Below, in pieces: positions 22,802 through 28,402 of a stretch of 38,277 nt of DNA (its first letter is position 1; the number at the start of each line of letters is the position of its first letter). The notes under the pieces were generated by a model. That model saw only the letters and a list, made by a program, of their open reading frames with translations, had not been told where the DNA came from and ran no database searches. This DNA comes from a virus: positions 1 through 38,277 of the IMG/VR virus record IMGVR_UViG_3300045966_000260; one strand, written 5' to 3'. Position numbers and translations under genes: made by a program.

Positions 22802-22993
22802 CTAAGACCCCTTGCACTCTTTTATATGGCCGCGGATACACAAATCCCAGAGGAGATGCATGACCGCGGTCATGCCGCCAAACAGCAGGCCGGCGTACAG
22901 CCCGGCATGGCCAAGCATAAAGAGGCCCGTACCGATCAGGATATAGGTGCACGGGTGCACCCTGGGATGATGGGGACACCGGGGTTTCAGCAT
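22802..22993 (-). CDS. Small membrane protein
   Basis: A 63-aa protein starting at ATG 22993 with AAAGGAG upstream. Two hydrophobic stretches (residues 17-35 and 38-52: Y-I-L-I-G-T-G-L-F-M-L-G-H-A-G-L-Y-A-G and G-M-T-A-V-M-H-L-L-W-D-L) suggest one or two membrane passes. It is the last gene of the 25547-22802 operon, convergent with integrase. No family is recognised. Confidence 0.6.
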   Translation of the reverse strand: MLKPRCPHHPRVHPCTYILIGTGLFMLGHAGLYAGLLFGGMTAVMHLLWDLCIRGHIKECKGS

Positions 22994-23004
22994 GCGTTGC
23001 TCCT

Positions 23005-23208
23005 TTACGCGCCCGCCAAGCGGCGCACCAGATCCTGTGTGTTGGTGATATCAATCCCCTGCTGGCGCAGCTGCAAAAAGATCGCCGCCTGCAGGCCATG
23101 GATGATGCGGATCTCTCTGATGACGTACGCCAGACATCCCCCAGTCCACGCCAGCGAGGCGATGGATAAGGCGGCAATGCTTCCCGTAATCAGATCATGA
23201 TCGGACAT
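23005..23208 (-). CDS. Small single-pass membrane protein
   Basis: A 67-aa protein. The second of two in-frame ATGs (23208) is chosen because GAGGAG is 6 bases from it and would touch the first. Residues 7-30 are a membrane segment (I-T-G-S-I-A-A-L-S-I-A-S-L-A-W-T-G-G) and a helix follows (L-Q-A-A-I-F-L-Q-L-R-Q-Q-G). It overlaps the upstream zinc-protein gene. Function unknown. Confidence 0.6.
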   Translation of the reverse strand: MSDHDLITGSIAALSIASLAWTGGCLAYVIREIRIIHGLQAAIFLQLRQQGIDITNTQDLVRRLAGA

Positions 23209-23404
23209 CGTCATCTCCTCGCTGGCGTGCCCCGTGGTACGCCTGCTTGCGCGCCTCTTTACAGGCGGTGCAGCACTTGCGCGCGGGGAAGCCCCGCGTG
23301 TGCCAGCCGAGGAGGGCCACGGTCGGCCGCTCCTCGGCCAGATACTGGATCGCCCACTCGGCGGGGGCTGCCCGGCAATCCTGGCAGCGGGGGAGGCGTT
23401 GCAT
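23195..23404 (-). CDS. Small zinc-binding protein
   Basis: A 69-aa protein starting at ATG 23404, with the same GAGGAG-ATGACG-ATG layout as its neighbour. C-Q-D-C near residue 7 and C-C-T-A-C near residue 45 give a probable CxxC...CxxC zinc knuckle. The remainder is basic. It belongs to the string of tiny early genes, typically host-takeover or anti-defence factors, but nothing in the sequence shows which. Confidence 0.6.
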   Translation of the reverse strand: MQRLPRCQDCRAAPAEWAIQYLAEERPTVALLGWHTRGFPARKCCTACKEARKQAYHGARQRGDDDVRS

Positions 23405-23406
23405 CG

Positions 23407-23673
23407 TCATCTCCTCTCTGGGGGCGCGTGGCCCCGCTCGTGTGAGGCGTCGGGTTGCTCCAGCGCCGCGACAATCTGTTGGACGACGGCCTCGTGGCCG
23501 CCCAGGGCATCCAGCATGGCAAAAAAGGCGCGCTGCGACAGGGCGCTATGCGCCTCCTGGAGCGCTGCACGCGCCACAGCGCGCGCCGCACTGGCACGCT
23601 CTATGCCCTGGACATACGCCAGGTTGGCGCGGGCGGTCGTGATGGCCTGCTGCAGAAATCGGGTCGTGTCCAT
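23407..23673 (-). CDS. Small helical hypothetical protein
   Basis: An 88-aa protein starting at ATG 23673 with AGAGGAG upstream. It is almost wholly alpha-helical and Ala/Gln-rich (F-L-Q-Q-A-I-T-T-A-R-A-N-L, A-L-Q-E-A-H-S-A-L) with a disordered basic tail. It is two bases from the next gene. No family is recognised. Confidence 0.6.
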   Translation of the reverse strand: MDTTRFLQQAITTARANLAYVQGIERASAARAVARAALQEAHSALSQRAFFAMLDALGGHEAVVQQIVAALEQPDASHERGHAPPERR

Positions 23674-23714
23674 CGTTGCTCTCCTCTGCGGGGCCCTCCG
23701 GCCCCCGTCGGTGG

Positions 23715-24086
23715 TTACGCGCCAGCCTTGCGGCGTTTGCCGCGGCACCAGCCCTCGCCGGGCACCTGATGTGACCACCAGGAGCCCCGATCGTTCGACT
23801 GCTTCGACATCGCCTTCTGATGGATCGGGCACCAATCCTCGCGCTCCTCCAGCGGTGGCGCCGGCACCGGCTGCGGCTTCGGCAGCTTCGCCTGCAGGCG
23901 CCTGATATAGTCCAGCACGCGCGGCAGGCGGCTGGCGACGTCGCTATCGTCGCCGCGGAGCGTCCAGGACAGGCTCACACCGTCCACGTCCAGGCGCAGA
24001 CACAGCGTCGAGAGCGGATACTCGCTCGCTGGCATGGCCGGCGCCGGCTGGGGGGGGGTCTCGGTGGTCAGGGTGACATCGGTCAT
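23715..24086 (-). CDS. Hypothetical protein with C-terminal zinc-finger-like motif
   Basis: A 123-aa protein starting at ATG 24086 with GAGGAG 10 bases upstream. Residues 24-65 may form a small domain (L-R-L-D-V-D-G-V-S-L-S-W-T-L-R-G then a helix). After a Pro linker the C-terminus has C-P-I-H-Q-K-A-M and, later, W-W-S-H with W-C-R-G-K, a C-x2-H...H...C zinc pattern seen in phage proteins that bind nucleic acid. Its start overlaps the upstream gene by four bases. Confidence 0.6.
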   Translation of the reverse strand: MTDVTLTTETPPQPAPAMPASEYPLSTLCLRLDVDGVSLSWTLRGDDSDVASRLPRVLDYIRRLQAKLPKPQPVPAPPLEEREDWCPIHQKAMSKQSNDRGSWWSHQVPGEGWCRGKRRKAGA

Positions 24087-24250
24087 GGGTGGTCATCTCC
24101 TCGCAGGATGCGCGCGATGCTCTCATGCGTGGCGCGGACTTCTCGCAAGAGGATCCAGAACCCCACGAAGGGGCTCAGGATCCCCACCACGGCCAGGCCG
24201 AGGCTCAGGGCCTCCAGCCGTACGATCAACAGTGCCAGGTGTGGATCCAT
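24083..24250 (-). CDS. Small membrane protein
   Basis: A 55-aa protein starting at ATG 24250 with AAGGAGGGA upstream. Residues 14-36 form one membrane segment (L-S-L-G-L-A-V-V-G-I-L-S-P-F-V-G-F-W-I-L-L) followed by a short charged helix ending in D-D-H-P. It is coupled to the next gene. No family is recognised. Confidence 0.6.
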   Translation of the reverse strand: MDPHLALLIVRLEALSLGLAVVGILSPFVGFWILLREVRATHESIARILRGDDHP

Positions 24251-24261
24251 CCGTCCCTCCT

Positions 24262-24849
24262 TTAGCCCTGCAGCCAGCGTTCCCACCGGCTGACCTCGCC
24301 ATACCAGGCCGTTTCGTGGCACGGGCGCTTGTCCCACAGCTCCAGGCTCAGGCTGTCCGTGTACCAGCCGGGGCGCTCCATGCGGGGCTCGAACCAGTAC
24401 GAGCCATCGGCCTGCGGAAACGCCCAGCCGCCGACCCCGTAGGCCCACTCCTCCAGACTGACCGCCGGATAGCACACCTCGCCCACCGGCGCCGGCACGT
24501 AGCCCTTGAGCGTCAGATTGACATGGGCCATGGCGGTGAGCACCGCCGCCAGGTAGTGTTTGCAGCCGCGCACTCCAGGGCGGGCGTCCGGCATCTGCTC
24601 GGCTCGCCGTCTGGCGTCGTAACAGTCACAGCCGGCGCGGGTGACCCGGTACACCACCTCGGGATCGCGCTCACTGGTGATGTGCGCCAGCGTCGGGCTC
24701 TCCAGGCTGACCGCGCCGTTCAAGGCCAGCACCAACCCGCGATCCGCCCGCTTGGCATCGGCGGTGGCGGGGAGCTGCGTGCGGGCGTCGCGCAGGGCGG
24801 CGTCGAAGGCCAGGGTGTGGTCAGCGGTGAAATGTGTTACAGTCTGCAT
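24262..24849 (-). CDS. SWIM zinc-finger-like protein
   Basis: A 195-aa protein starting at ATG 24849 (GGAG 8 bases upstream; the ATG at 24855 is too close). Residues 64-105 hold a SWIM-type motif: Y-R-V-T-R-A-G-C-D-C (Cys74, Cys76), then 19 residues, then C-K-H (Cys96, His98), matching CxCxnCxH. SWIM domains bind DNA or protein and are found in recombination and chromatin factors. The second half is Trp/Glu-rich and may form a separate domain. It is the largest product of this operon after the 25547 gene. Confidence 0.75.
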   Translation of the reverse strand: MQTVTHFTADHTLAFDAALRDARTQLPATADAKRADRGLVLALNGAVSLESPTLAHITSERDPEVVYRVTRAGCDCYDARRRAEQMPDARPGVRGCKHYLAAVLTAMAHVNLTLKGYVPAPVGEVCYPAVSLEEWAYGVGGWAFPQADGSYWFEPRMERPGWYTDSLSLELWDKRPCHETAWYGEVSRWERWLQG

Positions 24850-24863
24850 CGTCATTACTCCTA

Positions 24864-24924
24864 CCCACTAGTGGGGTGTGACAGATGCCCTACCGAGATA
24901 CTTTGGACGGTCCCTCGGTAGGGC
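24864..24924. promoter_or_regulatory. Palindrome and 11-bp hairpin in intergenic gap
   Basis: CCCACTAGTGGG (24864-24875) is a perfect 12-bp palindrome. Next to it GCCCTACCGAG (24887-24897) pairs with CTCGGTAGGGC (24914-24924) over a 16-base loop. They fill the only real gap in the operon and could be an attenuator, processing site or operator. No U-run follows on either strand. Confidence 0.5.
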
Positions 24925-24934
24925 GTTGCTGCGT

Positions 24935-25111
24935 CTAGTGGCCGTTGCCACGCTCCAACATATCCTTGATGGCCTGGAGCGTGATCTCCAGGCGCTCGAT
25001 CGCCGTCACCAGCCGGTCATTGAGCTGCGCTTGCTGCTCGTTGATCGCCTGCTGCCGGACGGCAAAGCCGCCCAGCGCCTGCAACAGCTGCTCCATCTCG
25101 TCCTGCGTCAT
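24935..25111 (-). CDS. Small coiled-coil protein
   Basis: A 58-aa protein starting at ATG 25111 with GAGGAC upstream. It is a continuous heptad-like helix (L-L-Q-A-L-G-G-F-A-V-R-Q-Q-A-I-N-E-Q-Q-A-Q-L and A-I-E-R-L-E-I-T-L), so probably a small coiled-coil oligomer. Its first 95 bases overlap the end of the upstream gene in another frame. Function unknown. Confidence 0.6.
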   Translation of the reverse strand: MTQDEMEQLLQALGGFAVRQQAINEQQAQLNDRLVTAIERLEITLQAIKDMLERGNGH

Positions 25112-25547
25112 CGTGGCGTCCTCTCTCGTGCGCGGGATACCGCTCCATCTCGGTCTCTCCGTCCAGCAGGGTGACTGGTATCGTCTTGCCATGGCGCATC
25201 ATCACATCCCAGACGGTCGCGTTATACAGCGTCACCGCGGTGTCCCGGTCGGCGCTGGCCGCCACCACCTGCCCGGCGACCGCGACACTGTATCGCTGGA
25301 CCGTGCAGGCCTGGTACGCCGGCGTCTCGGGCGTCTCTGGCGTCTCTGGCGTCTCAGTGGTCAGGGCCTCCGTGACCAACCTGGCGATCTCGCCCAGCTC
25401 GGCGGCCGTAAACGGGGTCGCGTCCTGGCCGCGTGCCGCCATCTGCTCCAGGCGGTCGATCTGATTCCAGGTCGTCATCGGGTTCGCCGGATCGTGGCGG
25501 CTGATAAACATTGCTACGGCTTGCTCGATGGTCGTGATCGCTTCCAT
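25017..25547 (-). CDS. First gene of second early operon, hypothetical
   Basis: A 176-aa protein starting at ATG 25547 with GGAGAGA upstream. Residues 1-65 are helical; then comes a T-P-E repeat linker (E-T-P-E-T-P-E-T-P) and a small domain to about residue 135 (Y-S-V-A-V-A-G-Q-V-V-A-A, L-L-D-G-E-T-E). The last 30 residues are read out of frame through the start of the next gene and look like frame-shifted sequence, so the original stop may have been lost. No family is recognised. Confidence 0.6.
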   Translation of the reverse strand: MEAITTIEQAVAMFISRHDPANPMTTWNQIDRLEQMAARGQDATPFTAAELGEIARLVTEALTTETPETPETPETPAYQACTVQRYSVAVAGQVVAASADRDTAVTLYNATVWDVMMRHGKTIPVTLLDGETEMERYPAHERGRHDDAGRDGAAVAGAGRLCRPAAGDQRAASAAQ

Positions 25548-25601
25548 GGTCGTCTCTCCTGCTCGGGGTGGTCTCGGTGGTCATCGCCGTGTCATGCGTA
25601 T

Positions 25602-25630
25602 AATATACCTCGTTCGAGGTAGGTTGTCAA
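25602..25630 (-). promoter_or_regulatory. Strong sigma70-like promoter with operator in the spacer
   Basis: Minus strand TTGACA (25630-25625), 17 bases, TATATT (25607-25602). The spacer contains TACCTCG-TT-CGAGGTA (25606-25621 on the plus strand), an inverted repeat. Further half-sites occur at 25651 (GAGGTA) and 25705 (TACCTC). It drives the operon from 25547 to 22802. Confidence 0.75.
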
Positions 25631-25678
25631 GAGTGGATAAAATAAAAAATGAGGTAATGTAATTTTTTTAGACCTTGC

Positions 25679-25710
25679 TATAATTACTCAGTATACAATA
25701 TATCTACCTC
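25679..25710 (+). promoter_or_regulatory. Promoter -10 and operator half-site of the 25727 regulator
   Basis: TATAAT at 25679-25684 in a very AT-rich stretch, without a convincing -35. TACCTC at 25705-25710 lies just before the gene and GAGGTA at 25651-25656 near the -35 position, as expected for autoregulation by the downstream XRE protein. Confidence 0.5.
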
Positions 25711-25726
25711 TATGGAGATATCAAAT

Positions 25727-26044
25727 ATGCCGCGAGCACCGCAGTCACAACCGACCACCCAGGATCAGCTCCTGGCGTCCAGGCTGGAAAATCTGTTGCA
25801 TCGGCGGGATCTGAGTCCGTTGCACGTGGCCCGCCTGGCCGATGTGCCCTTATCGGTGGTGCAACGGCTCCTCAATAGTCAATCCAGGCAGCCATCGTTG
25901 TGGACGCTGGTGCGTCTGGCTGATGTGCTGGCGGTCTCGGTGGATTACCTTGCGGGGAGAACGGACGACGAACACCCCCCACGCCGCATTCGAGGGCCGA
26001 AGCGCCGCCCGGCGCCCGCCGACGAGGACGGGGAAGCGGCTTGA
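25727..26044 (+). CDS. XRE-family regulator of the second early operon
   Basis: A 105-aa protein. ATG 25727 is preferred because GGAG lies 9 bases upstream; the ATG at 25712 has no ribosome site. Residues 18-75 form an XRE helix-turn-helix (L-H-R-R-D-L-S-P-L-H-V-A-R-L-A, then L-S-V-V-Q-R-L-L-N, then L-V-R-L-A-D-V-L-A-V-S-V-D-Y-L-A-G), and a basic, disordered tail ends in acidic residues. It is divergent from the operon behind 25602-25630 and probably represses it. Confidence 0.75.
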   Translation: MPRAPQSQPTTQDQLLASRLENLLHRRDLSPLHVARLADVPLSVVQRLLNSQSRQPSLWTLVRLADVLAVSVDYLAGRTDDEHPPRRIRGPKRRPAPADEDGEAA

Positions 26045-26070
26045 CGCCGCGCCGCCGGCGGTGCTAGGCT
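26041..26070 (+). promoter_or_regulatory. Possible late promoter before terminase
   Basis: GGC-TTGACG with 18 bases to TAGGCT. The -35 includes the stop codon of the XRE gene. The same GGCTTGAC(A/G) stands at 27694 and 30870. The -10 is weak. Confidence 0.35.
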
Positions 26071-26109
26071 GAGATAGCCAACAATAGCCATATTTGCCCA
26101 CGAGGCCGT

Positions 26110-26370
26110 ATGCCACGAGGCGGATCGAAACCGGGCGAACGCCGCGGCGGTCGCAAGCCCGGCAGCCGCAACAAAGCCACCGCCGGCATCCGCGAGATTG
26201 CCCGCAGCTTCGTCGATGACCCCGACTACCGGGCGGCGCTCAAGGTGCGCCTGGAAACGGGCACCGCCGGCAGTATGGAAGCCACGCTCTGGGCCTACGG
26301 CTATGGCCGCCCCGCGGTGGACGCCAGCGGCGAGGGACAGACCCCCACGGCCATCACCATTCACTTTTAG
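26110..26370 (+). CDS. Small terminase subunit-like protein
   Basis: An 86-aa protein with CGAGG upstream, 13 bases before the large terminase. The N-terminal G-G-R-K-P-G-S-R-N-K-A-T basic patch followed by a helix (I-R-E-I-A-R-S-F) and the end M-E-A-T-L-W-A-Y-G-Y-G-R-P is the pattern of short TerS-like proteins that precede TerL in P22-like phages. It recognises packaging sites in phage DNA. The short length lowers certainty. Confidence 0.7.
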   Translation: MPRGGSKPGERRGGRKPGSRNKATAGIREIARSFVDDPDYRAALKVRLETGTAGSMEATLWAYGYGRPAVDASGEGQTPTAITIHF

Positions 26371-26382
26371 CGAGGGCTCCCG

Positions 26383-27693
26383 ATGCCCGCTGCGAAGGTC
26401 CGCCGCCTCACGGTCCACTTCCCCCCGCTGCGTCCGGTGCAGCGCGAGCTGTTTGACGCCCGCAAGCGCTTCAACGTCTGGACCTGCCATCGCCGCATGG
26501 GCAAAACGACCCTCGCCCTGTATACCCTGATCCACGATGCCTACGCCTGTCCGCTGCCGGCCCCGCGCTATGCCTACATCGCGCCGCTCTTCCGCCAGGC
26601 CAAGTCGATTGCCTGGGATCTGCTGCGGCGGCTCCTGACCCCACTGCCTGGCGTGAAGTTCACCGAGGCGGAGTTGCGCGTGGACCTGCATACCGGTGCC
26701 CGCCTGCAGCTCTTTGGCGCGGATAGCCCGGACACGTTGCGCGGACTCTATTTTGATGGCGTCGTGCTCGACGAAGCCGCCCAGATGCGCCCGCGCCTGT
26801 GGCCGGAAATCGTCCGCCCCGCCCTGGCCGACCGGCAGGGCTGGGCCATCCACATCAGCACGCCGCTGGGGCACAATGCCTTCTACGATCTGTACCAGCA
26901 AGCGCTGACTGATCCCCTCTGGCATACCGCCCTGTACCGGGCGTCGGAGACGGGGATCGTTCCTGAGTCGGAACTGGCGTCCGCTCGTGCCGTCATGGCC
27001 CCGGAACAGTACGCCCAGGAATTCGAGGTGTCCTTCGAGAGCGCCCTGATCGGCTCCTACTACGGCAGCTATCTGGAGACCGCCACGAAGGAAGGCCGCC
27101 TTGGCCACGTGCCCTGGCAGTCCCACCTGCCGGTGCATACGGCGTGGGACTTAGGGGTGAGTGATGCGACGGCCATCTGGTTCATTCAGCCGGTGGGGAC
27201 GGCGCTGCACGTGATTGATTACCTCGAAGCCACCGATCACGGGATTGAGTGGTACGCCCGCGCCCTCAAGGAGAAACCGTATGTGTACGGGCGGCATTAC
27301 TTCCCGCACGACATTGCGGCGCGGGACTGGTCCCAGGACGGCCGCACGCGCTTACAGATTGCCGAGAGCCTGGGGCTCACGCCCGCCGTGGTCGTGCCGC
27401 AGGGTGCGGTGGCCAATGGGATTCAGGCCGTGCGGACGCTTCTGCCGCGCTGCTGGTTCGATACGGGGCGCTGTCACGAGGGCCTGGAAGCGCTCAAGGC
27501 GTACCGCCGCGAATGGGACGAACAGCACCACGCCTGGAAGAACCACCCCCTGCATGACTTTGCCTGCCACGCCGCGGACGCTCTGCGCACCTTCGCCATG
27601 GGCTATGCGGAGGAGCGGCAGCCGCTGCGCCAGACGGTGCAGGTGACGGCAGGGCGGGGGGGTGGGGGATGGCGCGAGACGTTTAGCGGCTAG
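26383..27693 (+). CDS. terL: Terminase large subunit
   Basis: A 436-aa protein. The ATPase half has Walker A C-H-R-R-M-G-K-T (residues 35-42) and Walker B V-V-L-D-E-A (Asp130, Glu131). The nuclease half has Asp256 (A-W-D-L-G) and Asp261, and the C-terminal H-D-F-A-C-H-A-A-D-A-L-R-T-F region that closes the RNase H-like active site. The enzyme powers DNA translocation into the prohead and cuts concatemers. The upstream TerS-like gene and the circular assembly fit headful packaging. Confidence 0.95.
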   Translation: MPAAKVRRLTVHFPPLRPVQRELFDARKRFNVWTCHRRMGKTTLALYTLIHDAYACPLPAPRYAYIAPLFRQAKSIAWDLLRRLLTPLPGVKFTEAELRVDLHTGARLQLFGADSPDTLRGLYFDGVVLDEAAQMRPRLWPEIVRPALADRQGWAIHISTPLGHNAFYDLYQQALTDPLWHTALYRASETGIVPESELASARAVMAPEQYAQEFEVSFESALIGSYYGSYLETATKEGRLGHVPWQSHLPVHTAWDLGVSDATAIWFIQPVGTALHVIDYLEATDHGIEWYARALKEKPYVYGRHYFPHDIAARDWSQDGRTRLQIAESLGLTPAVVVPQGAVANGIQAVRTLLPRCWFDTGRCHEGLEALKAYRREWDEQHHAWKNHPLHDFACHAADALRTFAMGYAEERQPLRQTVQVTAGRGGGGWRETFSG

Positions 27694-27695
27694 GC

Positions 27696-27724
27696 TTGAC
27701 ACCCCCCATGGCGCGTTGTACCCT
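27696..27724 (+). promoter_or_regulatory. Possible promoter after terL
   Basis: TTGACA (27696-27701), 17 bases, TACCCT (27719-27724). Preceded by GGC as at 26041 and 30872. It lies three bases after the terL stop and upstream of the 27746 palindrome. The -10 is poor. Confidence 0.4.
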
Positions 27725-27745
27725 CGCAGCAGCCGGGCGCTGAGA

Positions 27746-27770
27746 GCCTGCCCCGTACCGCGATACGGGG
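27746..27770 (-). repeat. Palindromic element, second copy (opposite strand)
   Basis: Read on the minus strand it matches 23 of 25 bases of 13291-13315 (differing only at two loop bases). Stem CCCCGTA/TACGGGG plus CAGGC. It lies between terL and the DUF3008-like gene. Confidence 0.8.
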
Positions 27771-27848
27771 CCATCCATGGTCAACCGCGGGGAAGAAGCG
27801 CAGTTCCTCCGAGTGTCCGGCATCCCCTGCCACCAGGAGGACCCTCCC

Positions 27849-28016
27849 ATGCCTGCTAAATCTCGGAAACAACAACAACTCATGGGCTCTGACCTGGCCC
27901 GGGCCCGCAAGGGCCAGAAAACGGTGACCGGCATGAGCGTGGATCAACTCGAAGACTATGCCGCGACGCCGCACAAAGGCTTGCCCACCCGGGTCAAGAA
28001 AGGGAAAAAAGCATGA
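27849..28016 (+). CDS. DUF3008-like small basic protein
   Basis: A 55-aa protein with AGGAGGA upstream. M-P-A-K-S-R-K-Q-Q-Q-L-M, G-M-S-V-D-Q-L-E-D-Y-A and H-K-G-L-P are the hallmarks of the DUF3008 family of tiny Lys-rich phage proteins found next to terminase and portal genes. The function is unknown. Its stop overlaps the next start (ATGA). Confidence 0.8.
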   Translation: MPAKSRKQQQLMGSDLARARKGQKTVTGMSVDQLEDYAATPHKGLPTRVKKGKKA

Positions 28017-28399
28017 ACGTCACCGAGACGCCTCCTGCCCCGTTGATCGTTGCCGATCCCGTGCTCATGGAGACGCTCGCCCAGCTCGATCAGGACGTGA
28101 GCGGTGAGGCGAAATTCTGCGCCCAGGCTGCCGACAGCTTGCGCGCCTTCCAGGCCCGCTGGACCAATGACCTTGCCGTCCAGGATGCGTATGGCCATGC
28201 CATCCTGGCGCTTGACACCATGGCGTCCGTGCTCAGCGGGCTGCTCACGCGCCAGACGCAGGCGCTCACGCAGGAGGCCGTCACCGCGGCCACGCAGGCG
28301 CACGCGGCGGCGGCTGCCGCGGGGGCCCGCACGCAGGCCATTGCCTGGGCGGAGACCCCCCCACCGCCACCGGCTGACCCGGTGGAGACTGGGGTGTAG
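28013..28399 (+). CDS. Hypothetical helical protein upstream of portal
   Basis: A 128-aa protein coupled to the DUF3008-like gene (ATGA overlap). It is a mostly helical, Ala/Gln-rich middle (F-C-A-Q-A-A-D-S-L-R-A-F-Q-A-R-W) with Pro-rich ends. It ends three bases before portal. Position suggests a minor virion or packaging accessory protein, with no motif to define it. Confidence 0.7.
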   Translation: MNVTETPPAPLIVADPVLMETLAQLDQDVSGEAKFCAQAADSLRAFQARWTNDLAVQDAYGHAILALDTMASVLSGLLTRQTQALTQEAVTAATQAHAAAAAAGARTQAIAWAETPPPPPADPVETGV

Positions 28400-28402
28400 T
28401 CC

